A stretch of DNA of 41,955 nucleotides from Symbiodinium natans (lineage: Eukaryota; Sar; Dinophyceae; Suessiales; Symbiodiniaceae), in assembly GCA_905221605.1 (NCBI GenBank), contig CAJNDS010001011.1, positions 1 to 41,955 of the forward strand. Reading direction: 5' to 3'. The notes under the pieces are model-generated. The model did no database searches. It was not told the origin of the DNA and saw only the letters and a program-made list of their open reading frames with translations. The position numbers were made by a program, and so were the translations under genes. The stretch's first letter is position 1; every line of letters starts with the position of its first letter. This document shows positions 10,801 through 19,500 of the stretch, one piece after another.

Positions 10801-13800
10801 AACGAATCGGTATCTCCCTCTATTGCGCATCATCTCCGCCTGTATGCATGAGTCATATTCAATGGATTCTAAGACCTCTCCAGTATTGGCGCTCCGAGTG
10901 ACCCTCCACCAGAGCTCGAGCCGTCTTTTGTCCCTTCCGCCATAGAATCGGTAGGATGTGGCGCGATTGTTTCTTACTGCCCACACTCGGCCACCCTCAG
11001 GCATTCCCGATGGAGAATCCCATCGGTACTCCTGCGGTGAGAAGTCCTGGCCATGGTCGGTGATTTTCTCCATCCATTCTCGAACTCCAATTTCTGCGGG
11101 ACGCGGTCCTATTCCCTCTTGCCCTCGAACGGCAGAGGGAGGCCTCTCTCCTCTAATGATCCTCTCTTTGTCTCCCTCTATATAGCGCAGTCGCTGTCCC
11201 GGACTCATCCTATTCCACTCTGCCGACGAAATGGAGTTGGGTTTGTGAGATCTCGCGTACGGCCGTTCTATCCTGGGCATGTCCTGTTCGTAGTCTAAAC
11301 CCACCCCCCGTATACCCGTTGCCTTCTCTCCCCGCGCCCGCTCCTTGGCTTCATCCTCTATCTCTCCCTCAGGCTCCCCCTTTTCCCAGAACGTAGTGCA
11401 CCCCGTCCATTTCTTGGTGGTCTTCTTCTTGCCCTTCATTCTATCCTCATCCAGTACCTCCGATGTACCATCGGCGTACACTATCCACGTTCGCCTCCTT
11501 GGACCCAGCTCTCTATCCCCGGGGCCACCTGTACCTTTGACCTCCTCGCCTGGGGTACACAGCTCCTTTCGGGGTAAGATGTGATGAAGCGTCCACGAAT
11601 GGTCTATCTCATCATGTTCCCAGAAATCCCCGTTTTGAAGATGCTGATCGTCGCACTTAATTTGTCTCATCACATCGGCTCGTACCCTTCTCTCCTCTGC
11701 GAAGATTTCCTCCGTCTCCTCTCCTTGCTGCCCCTCTCTCTCCAGTTCCAATCTGGCCAGGGCATCAGCTCGAGTCGCTGTCATGATTCTCGACTTCCTA
11801 TCAGCCACAGCTTGCATCGGGAAGTAGTTGGGCATCTCCTCGTCAAGTACTATCCTCTTCACGCGGTGTATCGACGGTACCGTCCATCCGTGATACAGGT
11901 GCGCCAGCTCAACCACTATATAGTCTCCGCTCGGAACACCCCCTGGTTGGAGCGCGTAACCTAGGAACAATCCGGGTGATGTCGGAGTATCGAACTTTGC
12001 CTTGGATGCCATGGCATACGCTTGCTCTTCCTCGGCGTCGTGATCTACATATTCTTCCCCATCCCCACCGTTGTCTGCACACGCCGCCTGGCATAAGCCA
12101 TCCGCTAATGTCGCAAAGTGCTCATCCAATCTGAAGCCCAGCCTCATCAACTTCCACTTGTCTTCCACAGATGCCTTTTTACCCGCTGCCAGGGTATATC
12201 CCACCGCTATCACTCTATCCTCCGGCGCCAAGGCATCTTCGGTAGCATGCCAAACTCTTGGATTGAACTTTAGCCCACTATCAACCTTCCGAGTCCTTCC
12301 CCATATCCATTTTCCCGGAAGCACCTCTTTCTTTATCCCGGCGGCGTCGCCACTCTCATTCTCACACTGTTCCTCTTCTGTCCAGATCATAGCTTCACCC
12401 GCCCTCTCGCTTACCGGCACAACAAAGTTGTACGTCTGGCTCTCGTTAAACTTGTCCTTGTGAGGCCCCATCCTGGTTCCGACAGACACAATCACCGTTG
12501 TAAAAGTAGCTTCTGGGAAACATTTTGCTATCAGCTCGCAGCACACCATGGCTATCCCCGGATATTCTTTGGCACTATTCGTAATGCCAACCTTTCCTCC
12601 GTACGCATACAACCCCAGGACTATGAACCCTCTACCGGTGGCCATGCTCCGCGAATTCTTCGCTATTCCGTTTTCTATCGAAGTGAACTTCAGGATGATG
12701 TCCTTTGCATGCTGCACATCAAAGCCCTGCGTCATGACCATATCGAGCGCACGCCTATCGATCTCTCTCAGCTCTTCCTCCCTTTGCGAGCGTTGTTCTT
12801 TGGTTTCCTTCGTTTCAGAGGGCAAGGCCATGCTCGAAACATCTTCATCAGCTCCGAGAATCTCAAGAGCGTCATTTTCAGGATCCCCCCGTTCGAGCAG
12901 GGCCGCGTCCTCTTTGCCAGCTTTTCTAGGCTTTTCGGCAATGGGGAGGTAGTTAACAAGTGCCCCGAAAGGAATCAGTTTCACTTTGTCTTGCTCGTTG
13001 CCATGTCTTTTCCCGTACGGGCTTACCCCGTCCACTTGTTGTACGTTCCTATGGAAGCAGAACGTCTGCACAGCGTACGGCCACCACTTCGGTTCTAGTC
13101 CTGCTTGTCTCAGCAATACTCTGCCACCGTAGATTACTTCTTTGACCTTGAGCTCCGCTATGCTATTCGTTCGGGGTAATCCGGGTGTAGAAGTCGCCCT
13201 GCAAGTTCCTATGACGTCGCAGGCTTTTGAGAATTCACCGGCTCCGTCTGCGTATAAACGCACTACCATATCTGGGCCTCGGAACTCATTGATAGCTCGC
13301 ACAAACTCATCCGTTCCCCTGGACTTTACGGGCGTGCAGTGTATCCACTGTGTCTTGAAGTCGAACATCACGATTGCATTATTTTCTCCGCGGATTCCCT
13401 TGTCTTTGTTGCTGCGAAGAACTATCGTGTCAGCAGTGACCCTCTCCCCGAACTTCTCGGCACCCTTGTCGGTGATGCCTTCGCCCCTGTTGAAGGGAAC
13501 GTTTATTGCTTTGCCTTGTCGACAGGCAACGCAGTGCATGTTCTTTGGGAGATGCGTGAGCAAATGTTCCGCCGATTTTGCATACTCCGGTGAGTATCTT
13601 GCTCTCCGAATGCTCACAGCTTTGCTCGACCCTATCCCTTCGCCAAGTCTATCCGCAACTCGAACTTGATCTGCAGGTCCGACTTCTGCCTCTGTTTGTT
13701 CCACCTCTCCCCTGCCACCGGCGCTATCATCCTTCTGAGGCTCTCCCACTCCTCTTCTGGCCTGTTCTTCGTCGGCTATTCCGGGCAAATCTATATCAAC

Positions 13801-16467
13801 ATCCAATTCGCCTTCGTTTTCGGTGCCTTCTTCTTCGCCGGGTACAGCAACGACTTGCTCCGCGATCCTTAGGTCATCATCCGGATTCTTCTTCATTCCG
13901 CGGACGAGCTGAAACTCCGCATCCGTCATATTGCGTGCGCTTTGTCCCGCCTCAATCTGCTCAGGACTTAAAGCTCTTTCACAAAACCCGCATACCCCGG
14001 ATGAATCAGCCTTACACGCGGCGCAGTAGAACGTCGTTCTCAGTCGACCATCACTATCATCTTGTTCTATCGTTGTCTCCCTATTCCTCTCGTCTATCCC
14101 CTTTTCGGCCACTGATGATACTCGGTGGTGCTTACGCATAGTCTCCTTAATGGCTCGCACTAATCCCGGTGCCCACTCCGCCCAATTCTGCGATTCGCTC
14201 ATCTCGCCCTTGCTTCTATCACTGCTATCATTCGTCGCTCCAGTCCCTGGTCCTCTAAGATTGACCGCCCATCCTATCAACTCTGCGTCAGTCGCTATCG
14301 TTGTCGGCTTTTTCCTAGAGTGTCCCATCGGTCCCTGATCAAAACTGAACAGCTTCGTTCCTAGGATGGCACTCGTCCTATCCCATTCTTCTGTCGCCCA
14401 CAATGATGCGTATCCCCCTTCTGGCGTATCATCCCAATACGTCTCGGGATCCTGGGGCTGCTCAATGAGACACATCGTTGGGGCTCTCAATCGTCGGTGA
14501 CGTGCCTTTCCTATCACCACAAGCATGCACACGCGCAGTATGATGATATCGTCGTCCCGGCATTCCTGCTTCTGTGCCCAACTGATAAATGAGTATCCCC
14601 ACCTCTCCGGTCCGTTCCTCGACCTAAGCGGAATCGGACCAGGCCTTCTGTATCTCATCACGGACCTCGTTCTGCAAGGCGGTCCGGCTAGCCAGCAAAA
14701 AACCAAATTGGTCGTGGCCAGCTTCACTAGCCACCACCATGTATCAGATCGCAGCACGTTCTCCTCCATATCGATATCTATCACACTCATTCCCAGTTCG
14801 CTTGCGATGTCATCAAACTTTCCCCTTGACTTTCCACAACAAATGTGCACAATAACCCTTCTGCTCCCTTCAATCGCTTTCCTTATCTTCATGATTTCAG
14901 GTCTCGTTTCCCCCTGGGGCTTATGTGCCTTTCCGCCGTCAAGTACCTCTTGAGGAGCAAGTGGCCATAAACACCTTGCTATCTCGACTAGCGTCTCTGC
15001 CTCGCCACCGGTACCGATGTTCTTGTCCAGCATCATCGTCAGGTCATCTAGCCCCGCGTCTTCGTCCGCAGCCATTCTATTCAAGATATGTTTTCTCACC
15101 TTCGCGCTATCGCTCTGCACCGCTTCTCCTGCATCCGCTCCTTCGAATGTGAGCCCTTCTATCTTGAACATGGTCTTGCCTGTCCATAAGTCCTCTTCCG
15201 CGTCTCTATTCTCTCCCTCATTGTACTTGTCCACCCAGTCTATCCATTCCGCCACGGTTTTGCCATCTTTGTACACACGTTTGGATCTACATCTCTCGGC
15301 GAATCGCGGCACAAGTGCATGTATCTCTGGGAATTTCAGTGTTTCAAACCATGGATCGCAAGTCTTCGTTCTTGGTTTGTTATGGAAACACACCGCTTTA
15401 TTACCCGTTAACATCCACTTGTCTAGTAGCCTCCCGTCGTCGTTGGTGGCCTTTCCTATCGGTTCCTCCTCGGTGTCTCTATCCGTGTCCGAGTCCACGC
15501 TTTCGGGGCTACATTCATCCTGTTTCTCTTCAAGTCTCCTCGGACTGGAATTTCCTCGCACGGGCAGTTCAATCGCAAGAGGCGCTGGCATAGCAGGATA
15601 GATGTGATAGTCATTACGCTCACTTTCGTTAACAACCGTTGACATTCTATCCACCATGTATGGGATATCCCCGATGACTTTTAGCACTATCAAGCTCGAA
15701 TCAGGCTTGACGAACACGGGGTTTGCACCCGCCAGCCAATGAAATGAATATCCCATTTTCATACATCTCCTCCCCATTGATAGAACAGCGGGAGTACTCT
15801 CGAGCATTCTAATCCTCATCGTCTCAGGCATCCCTTGTATATCCATGCATATCTCTTGCTTTGACGTGGTGTTGCCGTTGGCAGTGTTGAACCTCACCTT
15901 CTTCGCCTCAATGGCCATATCTTTTTCATCCTGGGTGAGGTCTGCTTCTGCTATTAGATCCATAGCGCACCCCGAGTCTATCATCCATCGTCTCATTACC
16001 GGGGGCAAGCAATGTTGTGCAGACGCCGCCGGTTGACTAACCTCTCGACTATCCACTCGGAATCTCTCGTCGACTATACCTATTCTCCTGCATTCCTCCA
16101 CTATCCTATCAGCCAGTCTTGATGCATCCCTACCTTCCTCGCCTTGCTCCCCGGCAAGTATGTCCAGCACGACCTCTTCGGCTAGGGATATTCCTCGTAG
16201 CCTTGCCTTTGCCTCTTCAATCACGGGATATCGTTTCACATCATGTACATACCCCTTCTTGTGTACGTTTTTGCATTTTCGTACCATCTTATCAGCTGTG
16301 TGTCCTTTCCAATAGCATATATCCAGTCCTGCTATCCCCGTCTCTTCGGAGCCCAATCCCTTGACTCGCCTATTACCCTTCTTCACTCGCTCCCTGCCTG
16401 TCGTTGTCACCAGTATTCCCTTATGCGTGCCTTCGGCGCCATCATCCCCTTGTCGTACCACAGGCAT
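7729..16467 (-). CDS. pol: Pol polyprotein: protease, MTase-like, integrase, 2OG-Fe(II) oxygenase-like, N-terminal RT (2,912 aa)
   Basis: Approximate residues from the ATG at 16467: aspartic protease site WMIDSGCAMDL at about 164; methyltransferase-like segment 530-730 (VIVHICCGK, LAGPPCRTRS, LIEQPQ); integrase zinc motif HLLTHLPKNMHCVACRQG near 970; integrase catalytic core with Asp in ERVTADTIV, Asp in LYADGAGEF and Glu in NSIAELKVKE, about 1010-1105; HKD...H...R oxygenase-like segment 1300-1430; C-x2-C pairs (CRECRR, CFACF) near 2600-2640; and the RT N-terminal part from about 2720 (DGESAYTQALLGGPKTWIRI, LALYGHPDAGGFWEKHC). Residues 1430-2600 show no domain I know. The frame is -1 relative to Gag and overlaps it by 19 nt. 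It ends at a TGA just after the RT LYGHPDAG motif because of a -1 shift. Confidence 0.85.
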   Translation of the reverse strand: MPVVRQGDDGAEGTHKGILVTTTGRERVKKGNRRVKGLGSEETGIAGLDICYWKGHTADKMVRKCKNVHKKGYVHDVKRYPVIEEAKARLRGISLAEEVVLDILAGEQGEEGRDASRLADRIVEECRRIGIVDERFRVDSREVSQPAASAQHCLPPVMRRWMIDSGCAMDLIAEADLTQDEKDMAIEAKKVRFNTANGNTTSKQEICMDIQGMPETMRIRMLESTPAVLSMGRRCMKMGYSFHWLAGANPVFVKPDSSLIVLKVIGDIPYMVDRMSTVVNESERNDYHIYPAMPAPLAIELPVRGNSSPRRLEEKQDECSPESVDSDTDRDTEEEPIGKATNDDGRLLDKWMLTGNKAVCFHNKPRTKTCDPWFETLKFPEIHALVPRFAERCRSKRVYKDGKTVAEWIDWVDKYNEGENRDAEEDLWTGKTMFKIEGLTFEGADAGEAVQSDSAKVRKHILNRMAADEDAGLDDLTMMLDKNIGTGGEAETLVEIARCLWPLAPQEVLDGGKAHKPQGETRPEIMKIRKAIEGSRRVIVHICCGKSRGKFDDIASELGMSVIDIDMEENVLRSDTWWWLVKLATTNLVFCWLAGPPCRTRSVMRYRRPGPIPLRSRNGPERWGYSFISWAQKQECRDDDIIILRVCMLVVIGKARHRRLRAPTMCLIEQPQDPETYWDDTPEGGYASLWATEEWDRTSAILGTKLFSFDQGPMGHSRKKPTTIATDAELIGWAVNLRGPGTGATNDSSDRSKGEMSESQNWAEWAPGLVRAIKETMRKHHRVSSVAEKGIDERNRETTIEQDDSDGRLRTTFYCAACKADSSGVCGFCERALSPEQIEAGQSARNMTDAEFQLVRGMKKNPDDDLRIAEQVVAVPGEEEGTENEGELDVDIDLPGIADEEQARRGVGEPQKDDSAGGRGEVEQTEAEVGPADQVRVADRLGEGIGSSKAVSIRRARYSPEYAKSAEHLLTHLPKNMHCVACRQGKAINVPFNRGEGITDKGAEKFGERVTADTIVLRSNKDKGIRGENNAIVMFDFKTQWIHCTPVKSRGTDEFVRAINEFRGPDMVVRLYADGAGEFSKACDVIGTCRATSTPGLPRTNSIAELKVKEVIYGGRVLLRQAGLEPKWWPYAVQTFCFHRNVQQVDGVSPYGKRHGNEQDKVKLIPFGALVNYLPIAEKPRKAGKEDAALLERGDPENDALEILGADEDVSSMALPSETKETKEQRSQREEELREIDRRALDMVMTQGFDVQHAKDIILKFTSIENGIAKNSRSMATGRGFIVLGLYAYGGKVGITNSAKEYPGIAMVCCELIAKCFPEATFTTVIVSVGTRMGPHKDKFNESQTYNFVVPVSERAGEAMIWTEEEQCENESGDAAGIKKEVLPGKWIWGRTRKVDSGLKFNPRVWHATEDALAPEDRVIAVGYTLAAGKKASVEDKWKLMRLGFRLDEHFATLADGLCQAACADNGGDGEEYVDHDAEEEQAYAMASKAKFDTPTSPGLFLGYALQPGGVPSGDYIVVELAHLYHGWTVPSIHRVKRIVLDEEMPNYFPMQAVADRKSRIMTATRADALARLELEREGQQGEETEEIFAEERRVRADVMRQIKCDDQHLQNGDFWEHDEIDHSWTLHHILPRKELCTPGEEVKGTGGPGDRELGPRRRTWIVYADGTSEVLDEDRMKGKKKTTKKWTGCTTFWEKGEPEGEIEDEAKERARGEKATGIRGVGLDYEQDMPRIERPYARSHKPNSISSAEWNRMSPGQRLRYIEGDKERIIRGERPPSAVRGQEGIGPRPAEIGVREWMEKITDHGQDFSPQEYRWDSPSGMPEGGRVWAVRNNRATSYRFYGGRDKRRLELWWRVTRSANTGEVLESIEYDSCIQAEMMRNRGRYRFVVPRDIITEFWYIPDGGEDRRIRDRGEPAEPAAPASRMGDTEEIAKTINQLCSTAGIARTPSDNIIGEIMRELGEQPKVQVMGVGIEEIGDNGGENISWISGEGCVIGEGVTDVVIAIDASSEGMSVEVDRKASGWRREEGLDSTREARDRVFGNIEKVITDANSRGIVATTIWIGGKSRLADETIVRMALAWDMWIVRSDGCMLGMNDGVDASCYIGMVTPCMMNAIAADMLTCDHMPRDHELMSHMVRISDTKMDVQREQERKAIREMIKVIEDVVNICGEEEGDSVSMACEEHEGEYLGYSSGMVTLDVDSLAQLEKGTIRGDETGGSLEKLLKIAKRRMNGGNSYWVIDMEGDDEHVDDATDREDQTLVRNYAAAAAEDGAPYISREEPRWKRCIVMNNPGREAMGEVFGPRARHIQDLRVILVDGDDIGKVMMMKPNSRRTRHSTGGAAVAYPGEELEVGDMNCNGWIVVLTGERESSDTDRRHDQDREESSGFDDQSDVFDSEGWTLSDLEEEREPVDEAFFRAGHAETINLETMEKGECDIVMWEAERNALVLELKDDIHVPLIGYTWVRTGIAYPEDPGTSVRVSALGQLVAETMCDVIGYEVSPEREILVAIQNRNSFPITFGGRGGPIMRMEFAKGVCLRPRMRGCMMPENVKEVRHRRAHRESKKAIWAREARARERDREGAGHGLRAGRNRDEDRRRIGVKHVSDRAYRCRECRRLLEGRAKVPSLILTSMTLCFACFMNKHTTPVDNLIRQGYQTEDEEYGDGIVAVPAIQVDADQEDSWEEVAENEVCDSIDETVGECEPLMATIIEDEEEDIEEVFGLVARPVTKAERAINPKARAALDKEWKKLMDQVVWIMEEVRSWKDVQREAMDRGEIAHVGRIFDICVEKNWELAEDDPLRKYKGRVVFEGCHVKDQEGKWAIFQEITSCPATLEAGKMADAYGMLPGHDIEMSDGESAYTQALLGGPKTWIRIPRDRWPDEWEGIDDPVVPLRLALYGHPDAGGFWEKHCERP

Positions 16468-16517
16468 GGCCGCATATACCTGGCTATCCTCGCTGGCCTG
16501 TGGGTTTCGGCCCGCCC

Positions 16518-16536
16518 CTAGCGAAAACTTGGCCCT
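16518..16536 (-). other. Gag/Pol overlap, candidate -1 frameshift window
   Basis: The Gag stop TAG is at 16518-16520. The Pol frame (-1 relative to Gag) opens only after a TGA at 16537-16539, so any frameshift must happen within these 19 nt, which include a TTTT run (AAGTTTTCG). There is no canonical X-XXY-YYZ slippery heptamer. Pol could instead start at its ATG (16467), or the shift could be a mutation. Confidence 0.5.
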
Positions 16537-19500
16537 TCACCATCAGCATGTGGGCTCGACGGCCTCGTCTCCTTCTGCTCTATCTCTACCGTTTCAAAAG
16601 CCTCCCTAATGCTATTCGGGATAGCCTCATGGAGCATTTTACACTTGTCGTTTCTGCAGCTGCCGTACCGAAAATGCTCAAAGCAGTATCCCGCCTTCTT
16701 GAGGACCTCTTCCGCCTGACTATACAGATAAATATCGTGCGAATGCTTGCAGTCCGCCGCAGTCATCGGGCAAGTTCCACGCGTATAGGGGTAGCAGACC
16801 CCTCTTTTTCCAAACGGCGACTTGGATCCATATCTATTCTTCGGGTCATCGGCTCTCCCCGCCTGCGAAAGTCCGTCCCTGCCTCTTCCCACAGATATCC
16901 CTCTTCCGTAGCTATTTCCCCCTGCGGGCGATGAACTCCTCGGTCTATCATCGGCGTATGCGCTTCTTCTATTCACCGGTGCTCTATATGATCCCTGCTG
17001 AGCCGGCATCGCAGCGTACCCACTCGTGAATGCCTGTCGACTCACCCGCATTGATGCTTCGTCTATGTTCTTGTCCGCTCTCCACATCTCCAGTCTATCC
17101 TTGATTCTCTTTCGCAACCAGGTATGAGTCTTGGCCTCGTCAGGAAGCAGTCTCCATGCCTCAATATCGTGGTTCAGCACCTGAACTCTCTGCACTTTCG
17201 AATGCAACATCCATCCCAGCTGTTGCTCGCTCCAGGTATTGCCTTTCAGTCCTATAAGGTTCGTGTGCGCTAGATCCCATCTAGTCATGAACTCCTCCAG
17301 TGCCTCCTCTTCGGGCTTCCCCGGGAAACTCATCACCTTCGTGCTACTCAGGCCATCGTACAGCACCTGACTCTCTTTTGCAATCGGGATCTCAACATGC
17401 TTTACTATCAGCGTAAGCAATCTCATGGCCGTCATCGGCTTTCCATCCCCCACTTGCTGAGTCTTGTACATCTCCATCTTCACCTTCGCCGACAATGACT
17501 CTGACTTTATTGCTCTCTTTAATCCGCTAAAAAGCTGGTTCTCCAACGCAGGATACTTGAGTTCCATGTCTATCATTGCTTCGCTCCTTTCGCGTACCCT
17601 CAATACCTGCGTGTATGCATAGTCCCCGTCATACAGATACGCAGCCTTCGCAGTGTGTGCAACATCGCCCAGCCACAGTCCTACTTCCCCGGATGATGGC
17701 TCCTTCGCTATCGATATCTCGTTGCATTTCTCCATCCCTCTGGTGTCCTTGAACTTGTTATACCCTCCGCCTACCGGATTTCTGAACCTGGCATCATCCC
17801 CCTCAAGATCTCGTCCGCTCTGCGGCCTCGGAAGTCCTGTCCCTGCATACCCTCCGGCATCGCATCCCCTTCTATCAGTGGAACACAGCATGCACACGTC
17901 ATCATGGTACTCATAACAATTACCACACACTTCTCTTCCGCAGCCATGGCATGCAATCATCATTTCTGCTTGTCTAACACATACAGGGCACCTTCTAATC
18001 CTAGTCTCTTCCCCCAACAGACCTCCATCTCCTTGTCTATCCTTTCTTCCATGCTCTCTTCTATCCCCAAACGAACTTGGCGCAGGCGTGGCACCGGCAC
18101 TTGGTCTTGCGGAGCCAGCGTTCGAAGCACCTCCCGCAGCCGGCGCCGGCATAGCGTACTCAGAGCTCTGCTTGGCGATCTCACCGATTCTATTCCACAT
18201 GCTATCCAGCTCTGCTTTAATGCTATCGTTTCGTTTCACCTGCTCCAGTCTCCGCTCATACTCTCGTACCGTTGCCTCCAACTGCTCGTTCTTCTCCTTG
18301 AGTTCAATCATTTCTCTACTACGAAGATCGAGATCCGCTCTCATTTTAGATACCTCATCTCTATTATCCCGGATCATCCGCGCTACCGATTCTGTCACTC
18401 CTTTGTTCTCCCCCTTCATGCTTTCTATCTCACTGAGCAGGCTAGCGTTCTCCCTCACGATCCGCTCATTCACAGTGGTCAACCCCTGCAATTGACTAGT
18501 GATCTTGGTCACCTGCTGTTCTAACACAATGCATCTACTCTCAATCCTTCGATCTACCACAGGACCTGCCAACTCCGGCCTCGAAGCCTCTATCCCTCGG
18601 GCGTTGTCGCTCCTGGCTCTTCCGTCGGCTCCCCCACTCCCACCGTGACTATCTCGTCCGCGTGACATGGTCGGTGGCTTTCCTATCTCTGCGCTGTTTC
18701 CTCGCATCTTGCCTACCCCTTCGTTCCGTGCGCTCTCATCAATTCGAGCATTGACAAGGATAAATTCGCCCGTGACTCTCTTCTGCTCATCTATCATACG
18801 GCTCGACATTGATTCCATTGTCTTTTCCATCTTTCGCACGGTATCCTTCACCCAGGCCTGTTCTCCGTTTCTCTTCTCATCCATCCGATCGGTCCTTGCA
18901 GCGACATTCTCGCAAGTCTTGTGAACCTTTGTCATGTTCGCCACAATCTCAGCCACGCTTTTGCGGTTCTTTATCACCTCTCTCGCGACGGTCATTATGT
19001 GTTCCTTCTGCGCCAGAACCACTTCACTCAGCTTCTTGGTTTCGCCCCGCACTGCCCCATCTATGCACGTGCCGTGACCCTCGCCAGGTTCTCTGCATCC
19101 GCATCCAGGACCTTTTCCTTGGCTGTTGCAATGTGACGACGATGCCGTATCTGTTCCGGCTTTCTGGCTCCCCTTGGACTTCAGCTTCCTTAGTTCCTCG
19201 CCCGCTATCTTGATCTGGTCCCACTGTCTATTCAGAACCGTTTCTACTTTATCCAGTCTCTCGTTCTTCCATGTTCCATTCTCGTGTCGCATTTGCATAC
19301 TCGAGAAGACTACACCTATGCCACGTCTCACCTCATTCAATCCTGTTTCTAACGTGGTGATCTTCGTCCCGGTACTCTGTTTGGCTATGTCCGCTGAATG
19401 CTCCGCTGTGGACAATCGTTCCTCCACTCCCTTCAATCTAGTCGTAACAGAGGTCTTGAGCACCTTTACGTTTTCGACCTGCCGTCTCATTCTCCGTGCG

